Positions 19,576 through 28,307 of a DNA stretch of 64,000 nt are shown here, in pieces (the first letter of the stretch is position 1; every line of letters starts with the position of its first letter). The DNA is from Ponticaulis profundi (GTDB lineage Bacteria; Pseudomonadota; Alphaproteobacteria; Caulobacterales; Hyphomonadaceae). The stretch covers positions 186,001 through 250,000 of the forward strand of contig NZ_JBHSSW010000028.1 of NCBI RefSeq assembly GCF_042659465.1. The letters run 5' to 3'. The position numbers and the translations under genes are program-made. A model generated the notes under the pieces. The model ran no database searches and was not told the origin of the DNA. It saw nothing but the letters and a program-made list of their open reading frames with translations.

Positions 19576-20982
19576 ATGTCTGATACATTTGACGTCATCA
19601 TCATTGGCGGTGGTCCCGGCGGATACAACTGCGCCATTCGGTGCGGTCAACTCGGTCTGAAAACCGCAATCATCGAAATGCGCGATACACTGGGCGGCAC
19701 ATGCCTGAACGTCGGATGTATTCCTTCGAAAGCGCTGCTCCACGCGTCTGAATATTACGCGACGGCTCAGAACGAGTTTCAGGGCATGGGTATCGGTGTC
19801 TCTGGCCTGAAACTCGATCTTGATCAGATGATGGCTCAGAAGGATGAGGCGGTTAAAGGCCTGACTCAGGGCGTTGCCTTTCTGATGAAGAAAAACAAGG
19901 TCACGCACTTCAACGGCAAAGGTAAGATTGTCGGCAAGGGCGAAGTTGAAGTGGCGATGAGCGATGGTTCGACCAAAAAGCTCGGTGGCAAGAACATCGT
20001 AATTGCAACAGGGTCTGAGCCAGCGTCACTGCCAGGTATCGAAATTGATGAAGAGCGCGTTGTGTCGAACACAGGCGCACTGTCGCTGAAATCCGTCCCG
20101 AAAAAACTCGTCCTGATTGGTGCAGGCGTTATTGGCCTTGAGATGGGATCGGTCTGGTCTCGTCTCGGTTCAGAGGTCACGGTTGTTGAGTTTCTAGATC
20201 ACATCATGCCGGGCGCAGACGCCGAGATTTCCAAGCAATCGAAAAAGATTTTCGAAAAGCAGGGACTTCAGTTCAAAATGGGCACGAAGGTTACAGGCAT
20301 TGAAAAACTCAAATCCAAGCTGAAAGTGTCTGTTGAGCCAGCAAAAGGCGGAGATGCCGAGACGCTCGATGCTGACGTCGTAATCGTTGCGATCGGCCGC
20401 AAGCCATATACGGATGGTCTCGGCCTTGAGACGGTGGGTATTGGCACAGACAAGCGCGGTGTCATCGATACCGTAGATCATTTCCGCACGACGGTTGAAG
20501 GCATCTGGGCGATCGGCGACTGTGTGAAAGGTCCGATGCTGGCTCACAAGGCGGAAGAGGATGGCGCGGCGGTCGCGGAGCTGATTGCGGGCAAGGCTGG
20601 CCACGTCGACTACAATCTCGTGCCAAGCGTTGTTTATACCAAGCCGGAAATCGCATGGGTCGGTAAAAATGAGCAACAGCTCAAGGATGCCGATATCAAA
20701 TACAAAGTGGGCAAGTTCCCATTCATGGCTAACTCGCGCGCGCGCACAAACCATCAGACCGATGGTTTTGTGAAAGTGCTGGCAGACGCCACGACGGACG
20801 AGGTGCTAGGTGTTCACATGCTTGGCGTTGGCGTTGGAGAGCTGATTGGTGAAGTTTGCGTCGCCATGGCGTTCCGCGCATCGTCCGAAGACATTGCTCG
20901 TACCTGTCACGCGCACCCGACACTGTCTGAGGCTGTTCGACAGGCTGCGATGGGCGTAGAGGGCTGGACCATGCAGGCTTAG
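19576..20982 (+). CDS. lpdA: Dihydrolipoyl dehydrogenase (E3)
   Basis: 468 residues. The FAD-binding start DVIIIGGGPGGYNCA, the redox-active disulfide C43/C48 in GGTCLNVGCIPSKA, the NAD-binding segment IGAGVIGLEMGSV and the C-terminal HAHPTLSE base are all in place. E3 reoxidises lipoamide in 2-oxoacid dehydrogenase complexes and the glycine cleavage system. No E1 or E2 gene is next to it, so it probably serves several complexes. A terminator follows. Confidence 0.97.
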   Translation: MSDTFDVIIIGGGPGGYNCAIRCGQLGLKTAIIEMRDTLGGTCLNVGCIPSKALLHASEYYATAQNEFQGMGIGVSGLKLDLDQMMAQKDEAVKGLTQGVAFLMKKNKVTHFNGKGKIVGKGEVEVAMSDGSTKKLGGKNIVIATGSEPASLPGIEIDEERVVSNTGALSLKSVPKKLVLIGAGVIGLEMGSVWSRLGSEVTVVEFLDHIMPGADAEISKQSKKIFEKQGLQFKMGTKVTGIEKLKSKLKVSVEPAKGGDAETLDADVVIVAIGRKPYTDGLGLETVGIGTDKRGVIDTVDHFRTTVEGIWAIGDCVKGPMLAHKAEEDGAAVAELIAGKAGHVDYNLVPSVVYTKPEIAWVGKNEQQLKDADIKYKVGKFPFMANSRARTNHQTDGFVKVLADATTDEVLGVHMLGVGVGELIGEVCVAMAFRASSEDIARTCHAHPTLSEAVRQAAMGVEGWTMQA

Positions 20983-21011
20983 GTCTGTAGCCAAACCATT
21001 GAATGTTTCAG

Positions 21012-21038
21012 AAAGGCGGGCCGCGTGCCCGCCTTTTT
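21012..21038 (+). terminator. Intrinsic terminator after lpdA
   Basis: Stem AAAGGCGGGC (21012-21021) with GCCCGCCTTT (21027-21036), loop CGCGT, then more T. The remaining 280 bases up to the next gene hold an A/T-rich imperfect hairpin near 21110 (GTTTTTT with AAAAAAC) but no gene that I can support. Confidence 0.9.
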
Positions 21039-21317
21039 CTTTGGACGCGTTCTGCAATTGCTTTTGAATTCTACTCAGCCGTGCTCATGCGCTGATCATG
21101 TCAGACAGTTTTTTGGACGAAAAAACACATTTCACAATTGTATCGATATTTATCCGCTGGATTTGAGGCGGTTTGATCTAAGCTCCAAACTTGGAATTTG
21201 GGGTTTCGTAGCACAGACATTCAGGGGTGCGCCTTGCCGGTGCACCAGATTAACAGCTGCGGAGAAAGTGTCCCGGGTTCGAGTGACGTTCAATTCTTGG
21301 GATGGTTTTGACACGCA

Positions 21318-21908
21318 ATGCCGCTTGATGCCGCGAAACAGAAGCAAGCTTATCTCATTTCTCTCGGAACAGAGAACTACCCTCTTTTTCAGCTATCTCT
21401 TCCTGATTATCAGGTCACAGAGTTTCGCGATGACTTATCCCTGCCGCTTCTCATGGTCATTCGCCATGCGCCTGACCTGCTGATCGTTGATTGTCTCGAT
21501 CTGTCAGATGACGTGATTTCCTGCTGTCGCGAAATTCAGCAAAATCACCCGGTGCCACTGATTGTGTTTGCCAAATCAGGCGCCCAGGATCGCCTGCAGA
21601 AGGTCGTCCGGGCTGGGGTGAATGCGTGCATTATCGACGGTTTGCTGCAGCACCGCATAGAAGGTCTGATCGCAGTTGCGGTAGAGCGCTTTAAAATGAG
21701 CCGGGAAGCTTATGCTGAGCTCGAAACAGCCCGGCGTCACCTTCAGGCGCGTAAAGTGATCGAACGTGCCAAGGGGCTCCTGATGGCTCAGCGTGGCCTG
21801 CAGGAAGACGAAGCCTATCAATTGCTTCGACAGACGGCGATGCGCACCAGCAAGCCCATGCACGAAGTCGCTGAAAGTGTACTGACGCTTTCCGGCCATC
21901 TCATTTGA
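21318..21908 (+). CDS. NasT-like response regulator with ANTAR RNA-binding domain
   Basis: 196 residues. The first 120 form a receiver-like domain (DLLIVDCLDLSDD near the phospho-acceptor position, AGVNACIIDGL near the C-terminus). A coiled segment (MSREAYAELETARRHLQARKV) leads into an ANTAR domain (about 140-190: VIERAKGLLMAQRGLQEDEAYQLLR and a third helix ending in AESVL). ANTAR proteins bind paired hexaloop RNA hairpins and relieve termination; NasT does this for nitrate assimilation genes. No NasS partner or nitrate gene is nearby. The downstream leader at 22072-22133 carries hairpins of the expected form, so the TonB receptor is the likely target. Confidence 0.9.
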   Translation: MPLDAAKQKQAYLISLGTENYPLFQLSLPDYQVTEFRDDLSLPLLMVIRHAPDLLIVDCLDLSDDVISCCREIQQNHPVPLIVFAKSGAQDRLQKVVRAGVNACIIDGLLQHRIEGLIAVAVERFKMSREAYAELETARRHLQARKVIERAKGLLMAQRGLQEDEAYQLLRQTAMRTSKPMHEVAESVLTLSGHLI

Positions 21909-22071
21909 TTGAAACATGAAATGTGCTGCGGTTGCACAGAATGTGACCGTTCTATGACGCGTACGCTCTATTCTTGAGCAGGCGAGAAGTCCGAAAACTT
22001 TCAAACGAATTAAGGTATTTACGCGCGCGCAGCATGCTGGTCGGCTAGCTTCAACACGGGAGTGACCGTGC

Positions 22072-22133
22072 CCGATTTTCAACGGCGGAAATCGGCGACC
22101 TGCACTTCGCAGGACCAGGCCCAACGACGGGCT
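22072..22133 (+). promoter_or_regulatory. Candidate ANTAR dual-hexaloop RNA element in the TonB-receptor leader
   Basis: P1: a nine-pair stem (22072-22080 with 22087-22095, one G-U pair) closes a six-base loop AACGGC (22081-22086). P2: a five-pair stem (22118-22122 with 22129-22133, one G-U pair) closes a six-base loop AACGAC (22123-22128). Both loops have A at position 1 and G at position 4, the known ANTAR recognition pattern. The 22-base linker holds a further small hairpin (22099-22113). The element lies between the ANTAR gene and the receptor ATG, 112 bases before the latter. No U-rich terminator is seen after P2; alternative TGGTG/CACCA pairings lie at about 22150-22171. Confidence 0.65.
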
Positions 22134-22244
22134 GATTCAAGCAAAATCTGGTGAGCCACCATTCTGGTGCGTTCATGCATGCGAGTTCCTGATCGGTTGG
22201 AGGCCGGACAGCGGGCGAGCTGCATTGCTACTTTGGGGAAAACA

Positions 22245-24875
22245 ATGGGTCAAAATCTGAAGAAATTCTTCGCGTCCTCCGTGATTGCCTTGTCGGCGTC
22301 CACGGCGTTTACGCAAGTTGCTCTCGCGCAAGAGGCGGAAGAAGAGACAGCTGTACAACAGACTGTCATCGTTACCGGTACACGTGGTCAGCCACGGTCT
22401 GTTACCGACTCGCCGGTTCCAGTCGATGTGATTGGCGATGAAGAGCTCGACAATGTGCCGTTTACAGATGCGAACGACATTCTGAAAACGCTCGTACCGT
22501 CTTATTCACTGTCACGCCAGCCAATCTCAGACGGTGGTACCTTTATTCGTCCGGCAACGCTTCGCGGCATGCCGACCGACAAGACACTCGTTCTGGTCAA
22601 TTCGAAGCGCCGTCACCGTGCTGCTCTGGTTCAGATCGGTGGGTCAGGTACGCAGGGACCGGACATTGCCACCATTCCAGCGGTCGCTCTGGAAAGCGTC
22701 GAGGTGCTACGTGATGGCGCTGCAGCGCTCTATGGTTCCGATGCCATCGCGGGCGTCATCAACTTCATTCTGAAAGAGGATGCGGAGGGTGCGACCTTCA
22801 CGGCGGAAACGGGCCAGTATTATGAAGGCGATGGCTTCCAGTTCGTTACGGCTGCCAACTTCGGTGTGGCGCTTGGTGAGAATGGCTTTGTAAACCTGTC
22901 CGCTGAGTACTCATCTTCTGATGCGACATCACGCGGCACGCAGTATTGCGAAAGCTGGGCGTGTGTCGATCCAAACAGCCCGGACTTTGGTGGATTCAAC
23001 ACGGATATTGCAGGCTACGATTATGATAGCTTCGTAGCTGGTCTTGACGACGCCAATATCGGTTTTGGTGATGTTGTGCAGCCATGGGGTCAGCCTCAGT
23101 CGGAAGCGCTGCGTACCTTTGTAAATGCTGGCTATACGCTGAATGAGTATGCTGAGCTCTACGCGTTTGGTAACTACTCCAAATCGCAGGCAGATGGTGG
23201 CTTCTTCTATCGTTATCCAGGTAACGGCACGATTGAAAACATTCGTACAGAAGATGGTTCAGTCTGGAGCCCGCTCTACTTCTTCCCGGGTGGTTTCACA
23301 CCTCGTTTCTTCGGTGATGTGATCGACTACTCTGCTGCTGGTGGTGTGCGTGGCGAACTGGATTCAGGCTTCACATATGACTTGAGCGCGCGTCTGGGGC
23401 ACAACGAGATTCAGTATTCTCTGAAGAATACCGTGAACCCGTCACTTGGTGAAATGAGCCCGACATCTTTCAGCCCGGGCGATCTGATCAACGAAGAATT
23501 CCAGCTTCAGGCTGATTTCTCGAAAGACTTTGAAGTTGGTATGGCGAGCCCGCTCGTTCTGGCCTTCGGTCTGAGCTATCTCGACGAGTCCTATGAGCTG
23601 GTTGGCGGTGATCCAATGTCTTATGCCGCTGGCCCGTATGCGACGCAGGACCCTTATGGCTTCTGTGATGGTGATACGCCGACCGCAGCCGGTCTTGGTG
23701 TGATCGCAACAGGTTCTACGCTTGACTGTTCTGATCCGGATGACCCTGTTTACACGGTTGTTGGTGTCGGTTCGAACGGTTTCCCTGGTTATTCTCCGGA
23801 GTTCTCTGGCGAGTACACGCGGGATTCCTACGCCGCTTATGCCGAGCTTTCCGGTGAGGTGACAGACCGTCTCTTCCTGACAGGTGCGGTACGTTTCGAA
23901 GATTATTCTGACTTCGACTCCGAAGTTGTTGGTAAGATTGCTGGTAAGTTCGACCTGACAGATAATATGGGCCTTCGTGCGTCCATCGGTACGGGTTTCC
24001 GCGCGCCAACGCCTGGTCAGCAAGGTACAACCAACGTTTCGACCCGTCTGCCGAATGGCTTCCCGGTCGCAACCGGTCTGTTCCCGGCTGGTGGCCCGAT
24101 CGCTGGTGCGCTGGGTGCTGAGCCACTCGAGCCAGAGAAGTCCACAAACTACACATTCGGTTTCACAGGCAGCTGGGGGCAGACAAGCCTCACAGTCGAC
24201 TACTACCGGATCGAACTTCAGGACCGTGTGAACGCGATCTCGACACAGGATGTTTCGGCTGATCCGACAGCTGGTGATGCTTACCTGAACTATCTGGCAC
24301 TTGTTGATGCGGGTGTTGTCGGTGCTGAGTCCATTGGCGGTGTGTTCTACTTCCAGAACGCGTTTGATACGGTTACGGAAGGTGTCGACATCGTTGGTAC
24401 TTACACCATGCCTTGGGAAAGCGGAGCGACGACAAGCTTCACGGCGTCCGTCAACTACAACAAGACCGAGTTTGATGGCTTCAACATTGAAGGTCTCTTC
24501 AATGCTGAAGATACATACGACTTCGAAAATGGTGATCCGAAATGGCGTGGCGTTTTCAGCGTGAACCATGAGATGGGTCCTTGGAACCTCATCGGTCGTG
24601 CGAACTATTACGGTCCATACGAGAACTCCGACAGCGGCGGTGCATCAGGTCTGATCCAGGATTTCGACCCTGTTGTGCAGGTCGATCTGGAAGCTGCGTA
24701 CCAGATGTCAGATGCAGTTCGTCTTTCAGTTGGCGCACGTAACGTCTTTGATCAGTATCCGGACAAAGCGGATCCAGCGATCGGTGACTCTTGCTGTGGC
24801 CGGGTATACCGCTCAGATTCAATCGTCGATTGGCAGGGTGGCTACTACTACGTGAAACTGAAAGCAGAACTTTGA
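22245..24875 (+). CDS. TonB-dependent outer-membrane receptor
   Basis: 876 residues from the ATG at 22245, which has GGGG six bases upstream. A signal peptide ends at ALAQ. The TonB-box-like segment QQTVIVTG is followed by a plug domain (DANDILKTLVPSY, LVLVNSKRRHR, ALESVEVLRDGAAALYGSDA) and a 22-strand barrel with long outer loops. Cysteine pairs occur in two loops and a CC pair lies near the C-terminus. The last residue is Leu, not the more usual Phe. The transported compound cannot be told; it is neither a recognisable vitamin B12 nor catecholate receptor. A strong terminator follows, so it is a one-gene transcript under the leader described above. Confidence 0.95.
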   Translation: MGQNLKKFFASSVIALSASTAFTQVALAQEAEEETAVQQTVIVTGTRGQPRSVTDSPVPVDVIGDEELDNVPFTDANDILKTLVPSYSLSRQPISDGGTFIRPATLRGMPTDKTLVLVNSKRRHRAALVQIGGSGTQGPDIATIPAVALESVEVLRDGAAALYGSDAIAGVINFILKEDAEGATFTAETGQYYEGDGFQFVTAANFGVALGENGFVNLSAEYSSSDATSRGTQYCESWACVDPNSPDFGGFNTDIAGYDYDSFVAGLDDANIGFGDVVQPWGQPQSEALRTFVNAGYTLNEYAELYAFGNYSKSQADGGFFYRYPGNGTIENIRTEDGSVWSPLYFFPGGFTPRFFGDVIDYSAAGGVRGELDSGFTYDLSARLGHNEIQYSLKNTVNPSLGEMSPTSFSPGDLINEEFQLQADFSKDFEVGMASPLVLAFGLSYLDESYELVGGDPMSYAAGPYATQDPYGFCDGDTPTAAGLGVIATGSTLDCSDPDDPVYTVVGVGSNGFPGYSPEFSGEYTRDSYAAYAELSGEVTDRLFLTGAVRFEDYSDFDSEVVGKIAGKFDLTDNMGLRASIGTGFRAPTPGQQGTTNVSTRLPNGFPVATGLFPAGGPIAGALGAEPLEPEKSTNYTFGFTGSWGQTSLTVDYYRIELQDRVNAISTQDVSADPTAGDAYLNYLALVDAGVVGAESIGGVFYFQNAFDTVTEGVDIVGTYTMPWESGATTSFTASVNYNKTEFDGFNIEGLFNAEDTYDFENGDPKWRGVFSVNHEMGPWNLIGRANYYGPYENSDSGGASGLIQDFDPVVQVDLEAAYQMSDAVRLSVGARNVFDQYPDKADPAIGDSCCGRVYRSDSIVDWQGGYYYVKLKAEL

Positions 24876-24927
24876 TCGCCCTAGGGTCATAGTGCCAATG
24901 GTTTGTGCACTCTCATAAATGTGAATT

Positions 24928-24962
24928 CAGGGGCGGGCGAAATCCCGCCCCTGATGCTTTTT
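24928..24962 (+). terminator. Strong intrinsic terminator after the TonB receptor
   Basis: A perfect ten-base GC-rich stem, CAGGGGCGGG (24928-24937) with CCCGCCCCTG (24944-24953), six-base loop, then a T run at 24958-24962. It separates the receptor transcript from the transporter gene downstream. Confidence 0.93.
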
Positions 24963-25017
24963 GCGGGTCTAGGTTCGGACTGCAGGTGCGGATTTGGCTC
25001 GCCTGTTTAGTTTGTGA

Positions 25018-25875
25018 ATGTTGGGGATTCATTGCGTTTTGGCTGATTATTCTTGGGTACAGCTCGCACAGATGGTTGTTGTCCTGATGTGTGCTGGTTT
25101 GGCTGCAGGTTTTGTCGCGGGATTGTTTGGAATTGGCGGCGGTTTTGTCGTCGTGCCCGCCCTGTTGCTTGTGTTTCATTTTTTCGGGTTCGACGAAGAT
25201 GTCGTAACCCATACCGCTATCGGTACTTCGCTTGCCACGATAATTGTGACGTCGCTGAGATCGTTGCAGGCGCACCATAAGAAGAAGGCCGTCGATTTTC
25301 AGATCATCAGGGACTGGCTCCCCTGGTTGCTGGTTGGTGTGGTTTTCGGACTTCTTCTGGCTCGCTTCATGGATGGTGCATCTCTGAAGCTCATCTTTTC
25401 CGTCGGGGTGTTCCTGATGGGTATCCATTTCATCTATCCGGTGAATGCCGGCATGAAGAAGGCGTTCAAACCGGAAATGCCGAAAGGTGTGCGTCTGGCC
25501 AGTATTGCCAGCTTTCTTGGCGGTTTCTCGGCCCTGCTTGGCATTGGTGGTGGCACCATTGCGGTGCTCGTGATGACGACGTGTGGGCGCAAGATCCACC
25601 AAGCCGTGGCGACAGCTGCAGGATTTGGCGTGATCATCGCGCTGCCGGGTGCAATCGGTTTCGCCATCATTGGCATGGGGCAGGAAGACCTGCTGCCGGG
25701 CTCTATTGGCTATATCAACGTGATTGCAGCGCTCGCCGTCACATCCATGTCAGTGATTACGGCGCCTATGGGGGCCAAGCTCGCGCATGCACTCGACGGC
25801 AACAAGCTGAAGAAGATTTTCGGTATTTATCTGATCCTGACATCAGCGCTCGTTTTCTACAAAGCGTTCGCCTGA
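25018..25875 (+). CDS. TauE/SafE (TSUP) family membrane transporter
   Basis: 285 residues, about eight membrane helices. The two repeated family motifs are clear: GLFGIGGGFVVVP near residue 35 and LLGIGGGTIAVL near residue 175. TSUP members export sulfite, sulfoacetate or other small organic acids; the substrate here is unknown. The ATG at 25018 has no obvious ribosome site, and an in-frame TTG at 25039 is an alternative. It lies between the receptor terminator and the Tat-signal aminotransferase. Confidence 0.9.
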   Translation: MLGIHCVLADYSWVQLAQMVVVLMCAGLAAGFVAGLFGIGGGFVVVPALLLVFHFFGFDEDVVTHTAIGTSLATIIVTSLRSLQAHHKKKAVDFQIIRDWLPWLLVGVVFGLLLARFMDGASLKLIFSVGVFLMGIHFIYPVNAGMKKAFKPEMPKGVRLASIASFLGGFSALLGIGGGTIAVLVMTTCGRKIHQAVATAAGFGVIIALPGAIGFAIIGMGQEDLLPGSIGYINVIAALAVTSMSVITAPMGAKLAHALDGNKLKKIFGIYLILTSALVFYKAFA

Positions 25876-25949
25876 GCGTGGGATCAATATTGAGTTCAAT
25901 CAAAAACCCGTCGTCTGAGGCGGACATCATAGGAGAATAGGGGATTAAA

Positions 25950-27113
25950 ATGGCTTTTGATATTTCAAGACGTTTTCTGCTGGCGGGCTCTGCTGGCGCA
26001 GCGATGAGCAGCATGGCGGGACTTGCAACTGGTTCTGCCGCTGCTGAAGAGGCGGGCGCGTTTACCCCTGAAAATGCGGCGGTTGAAAATCCGTATCTGC
26101 TCGGGGCTCCGGAAGGCGTCGCTCTGCTGTCGCGCAATGAAAACCCGTATGGTCCATCCAAATCTGCGCTGGAAATGCTCGCTTATGCCGGAAAGAAGGG
26201 GGCGTATTATACGTCTCAGGATTCGATCATGATGTTGAAGGAGATGATTGCGGAGCGCCATGGCATCACGCCAGAGCACATCGCACTCACAACCGGCTCA
26301 GGTGAAGCGCTTTCCGCCATCGCAATGATCTATGGCCCGAACGGCCCGATCGTTGCGCCGCGTCTGTTTTGGGACACGACCGCCCTATACGCGAAGCGCC
26401 TTGGCATGGCTGAAATCGACCGTGTGCCTCTGACCCCGGAAATGGATGTTGATCTGCCAAGCATCGAAGCGAAGGTGACCGAAGACACAGGCCTGGTTCA
26501 GCTTTGTAACCCGAACAACCCAACCGGTCTCGTCACGCCGGCCAGTGTTATCAAGCCAGCCGTCAAGCGGATGGCGGCAAAAACGACGGTGATCGTCGAT
26601 GAAGCCTATATGGAGCTGGCTGATGCACCGGAGGAGACCTCCTGTATCGATCTGGTGAAAGAAGGCCATGACGTCATCGTCACTCGCACATTCTCGAAGA
26701 TTTACGGTATGGCGGGTATTCGCATGGGTTATGCGATCGCAGCACCTGAGACCGCAATGAAGATCCAGGCGACGGCTATGTCCTGGAGCCCGTGTACATC
26801 ATATGCGGCCGCGATCGGTTGCTATAACGACACGAAGTTCATCGACTATTCGAAAAAGAAGATCGTTGAGGGCCGCCAGATGGTTATGGCAACGCTCGAC
26901 ACGCTGGGTCTGGAATACCTGCCGTCGCAGACGAATTTCGTTTACTTCAAGTCCGGCCTTGAAGCGAATGACGTTCAGAAGGCCATGGCGGACAAGAAGA
27001 TTTCGGTCCGTGGTCAGTATATGGACTATAACGAATGGACCCGCGTCTCTATGGGCTTCATCGAAGACGTCGAGCGCTTCTGTAAGGCACTGCCGGAAGT
27101 AGTTGGCGCTTAA
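25950..27113 (+). CDS. HisC-like PLP aminotransferase with Tat export signal
   Basis: 387 residues. The start DISRRFLLAGSAGAAMS is a twin-arginine signal with a hydrophobic stretch and an Ala-rich cut region near residue 40, so the enzyme is probably exported folded with its cofactor. The rest is a class I/II aminotransferase of the histidinol-phosphate type: CNPNNPTG (186-193), D217 and Y220 contacting PLP, K250 as Schiff-base lysine in TRTFSKIYG, and R258. AGGAG and AGGGG precede the ATG. The natural substrate is unknown and a role in histidine synthesis is unlikely for an exported form. Confidence 0.88.
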   Translation: MAFDISRRFLLAGSAGAAMSSMAGLATGSAAAEEAGAFTPENAAVENPYLLGAPEGVALLSRNENPYGPSKSALEMLAYAGKKGAYYTSQDSIMMLKEMIAERHGITPEHIALTTGSGEALSAIAMIYGPNGPIVAPRLFWDTTALYAKRLGMAEIDRVPLTPEMDVDLPSIEAKVTEDTGLVQLCNPNNPTGLVTPASVIKPAVKRMAAKTTVIVDEAYMELADAPEETSCIDLVKEGHDVIVTRTFSKIYGMAGIRMGYAIAAPETAMKIQATAMSWSPCTSYAAAIGCYNDTKFIDYSKKKIVEGRQMVMATLDTLGLEYLPSQTNFVYFKSGLEANDVQKAMADKKISVRGQYMDYNEWTRVSMGFIEDVERFCKALPEVVGA

Positions 27114-27138
27114 CGTCGGCTGACATCTGTATCATGGG

Positions 27139-27168
27139 AAAGGCCTTCCTTATTTGGAAGGCCTTTTT
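27139..27168 (+). terminator. Intrinsic terminator after the aminotransferase gene
   Basis: Perfect 11-base stem, AAAGGCCTTCC (27139-27149) with GGAAGGCCTTT (27156-27166), loop TTATTT, T run. The next 170 bases contain no gene that I can support. Confidence 0.92.
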
Positions 27169-27341
27169 CATTATTCGGAAGCGTTCAAAAGCGCGCGGAA
27201 CTGCTTAAGATTTGTTTTCCAGGCTTTGTGTCCGCATCCGTATTCAGCCAGCGTTTTTCTGATCTGGTGATGATCCAAAATCTTTCGCAACTCTGAATCC
27301 AACACTCTGTCGTCCCTTTTCTGGGCAACAGAATGTCTGAG

Positions 27342-27656
27342 TTATTCCGCTGCGTCGAGGAGGGCTCTCATTCGGGCGAGGTAATCCAGCCAGGCTTTGC
27401 GGCCCGCAGCGGTCAGGTGGACGCGCGTCTGAGGTTTCCGGCCCTCAAACCGCTTCTCGATCTCCACATATCCGGCATCTTCCAGCTTGCGCAAATGCGT
27501 GGAGAGGTTTCCGTCCGTCGCGTTTACCCTGTCTCGAAGCTCACCGAAAATGGCGGGCGACACGGCGGAAAGATAGGCCATGATGCCAAGGCGAATTCGC
27601 CCATGTATGGCATCATCAATGTCGGTGTGGTCAAACGGGTTCACAGTCGCTGACAT
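27342..27656 (-). CDS. Winged-helix transcriptional regulator
   Basis: 104 residues, almost entirely a winged-helix DNA-binding domain: GRIRLGIMAYLSA, recognition-helix region GNLSTHLRKLEDAGYVEIEKR, and the wing with RKPQTRVHLTAAGRKAW. It resembles small MarR/PadR-like single-domain regulators (the HTH_27-type group) without a ligand domain. It is the second gene of an operon headed by a membrane protein (12-base gap). The paired palindrome in that operon's promoter is a natural candidate for its own binding site. Confidence 0.88.
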   Translation of the reverse strand: MSATVNPFDHTDIDDAIHGRIRLGIMAYLSAVSPAIFGELRDRVNATDGNLSTHLRKLEDAGYVEIEKRFEGRKPQTRVHLTAAGRKAWLDYLARMRALLDAAE

Positions 27657-27668
27657 GATGAGCCCGCC

Positions 27669-28289
27669 TTAAACGATGGTTTTCGGTTCGGCGCGCATCT
27701 GCTGAATGCCAGGCAGCACGGCAAGGCCCAGAATACCGACAGCGGTGACCAGGTAGATTTCTGGCAAGCCGACGAGAAAGGCGCCCACAGCCGAAATGGC
27801 GACAGAGCCGATCACCTGTCCCCATTTGACCGGAGAGCCTGAAAACGCGGCCTGTCCGGCGAAGGCGACGGCATGGCCGAAGAAGGCAAGCGGCAGGATC
27901 GTGTCAAACAGGATGGACGGTGCGCCGCGCAGAAGAACAGCGCCGATGATGGCTGCGAAGTAGAGGAATATGCCCGAGCCTGCCACCGGCCAGATCACGC
28001 GAGTGATCCTGTTGTGAGCGGCCGCGCTGCCGGGACGGCTTTTCAGTGTGCCGACCAGAATGAAGTTTCCGACGAAGCCAATCAGGGACGCACCCAGCCA
28101 GAGCCAAAGCAGGGCGAATGGGCTGTCGACCGTCAAATGGCCTGAAATGACAGCCCAGTGAGCTAACATGGTGGCGCTCATCAACGCGCCCCACCAGACC
28201 AGGAACCGCCCGCCAAGGCTGGGGGCCTGCTCACCAGATTCGGCAATGTCCCGCAAATAGGCGAGATCGTCAGCAATATTCGTGCTCAT
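27669..28289 (-). CDS. Polytopic membrane protein, operon partner of the winged-helix regulator
   Basis: 206 residues with about six hydrophobic helices after a 30-residue soluble N-terminus (DDLAYLRDIAESGEQAPSLGG). Helices include FLVWWGALMSATMLAHWAVI, LLWLWLGASLIGFVGNFILV and IFLYFAAIIGAVLL. No transporter motif is recognised. AGGAG lies six bases before the ATG. Small membrane-protein/HTH pairs of this kind may act as a sensor-regulator unit, but that is inference. Confidence 0.82.
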   Translation of the reverse strand: MSTNIADDLAYLRDIAESGEQAPSLGGRFLVWWGALMSATMLAHWAVISGHLTVDSPFALLWLWLGASLIGFVGNFILVGTLKSRPGSAAAHNRITRVIWPVAGSGIFLYFAAIIGAVLLRGAPSILFDTILPLAFFGHAVAFAGQAAFSGSPVKWGQVIGSVAISAVGAFLVGLPEIYLVTAVGILGLAVLPGIQQMRAEPKTIV

Positions 28290-28307
28290 GAAAATCTCCT
28301 AAAAGAG

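Noticed and set aside
22055..22070. Third six-base-loop hairpin CACGG-GAGTGA-CCGTG upstream of the ANTAR-type pair
   Set aside because: Its loop lacks A1 and G4, so it does not fit the ANTAR rule; it may only be part of the leader fold.
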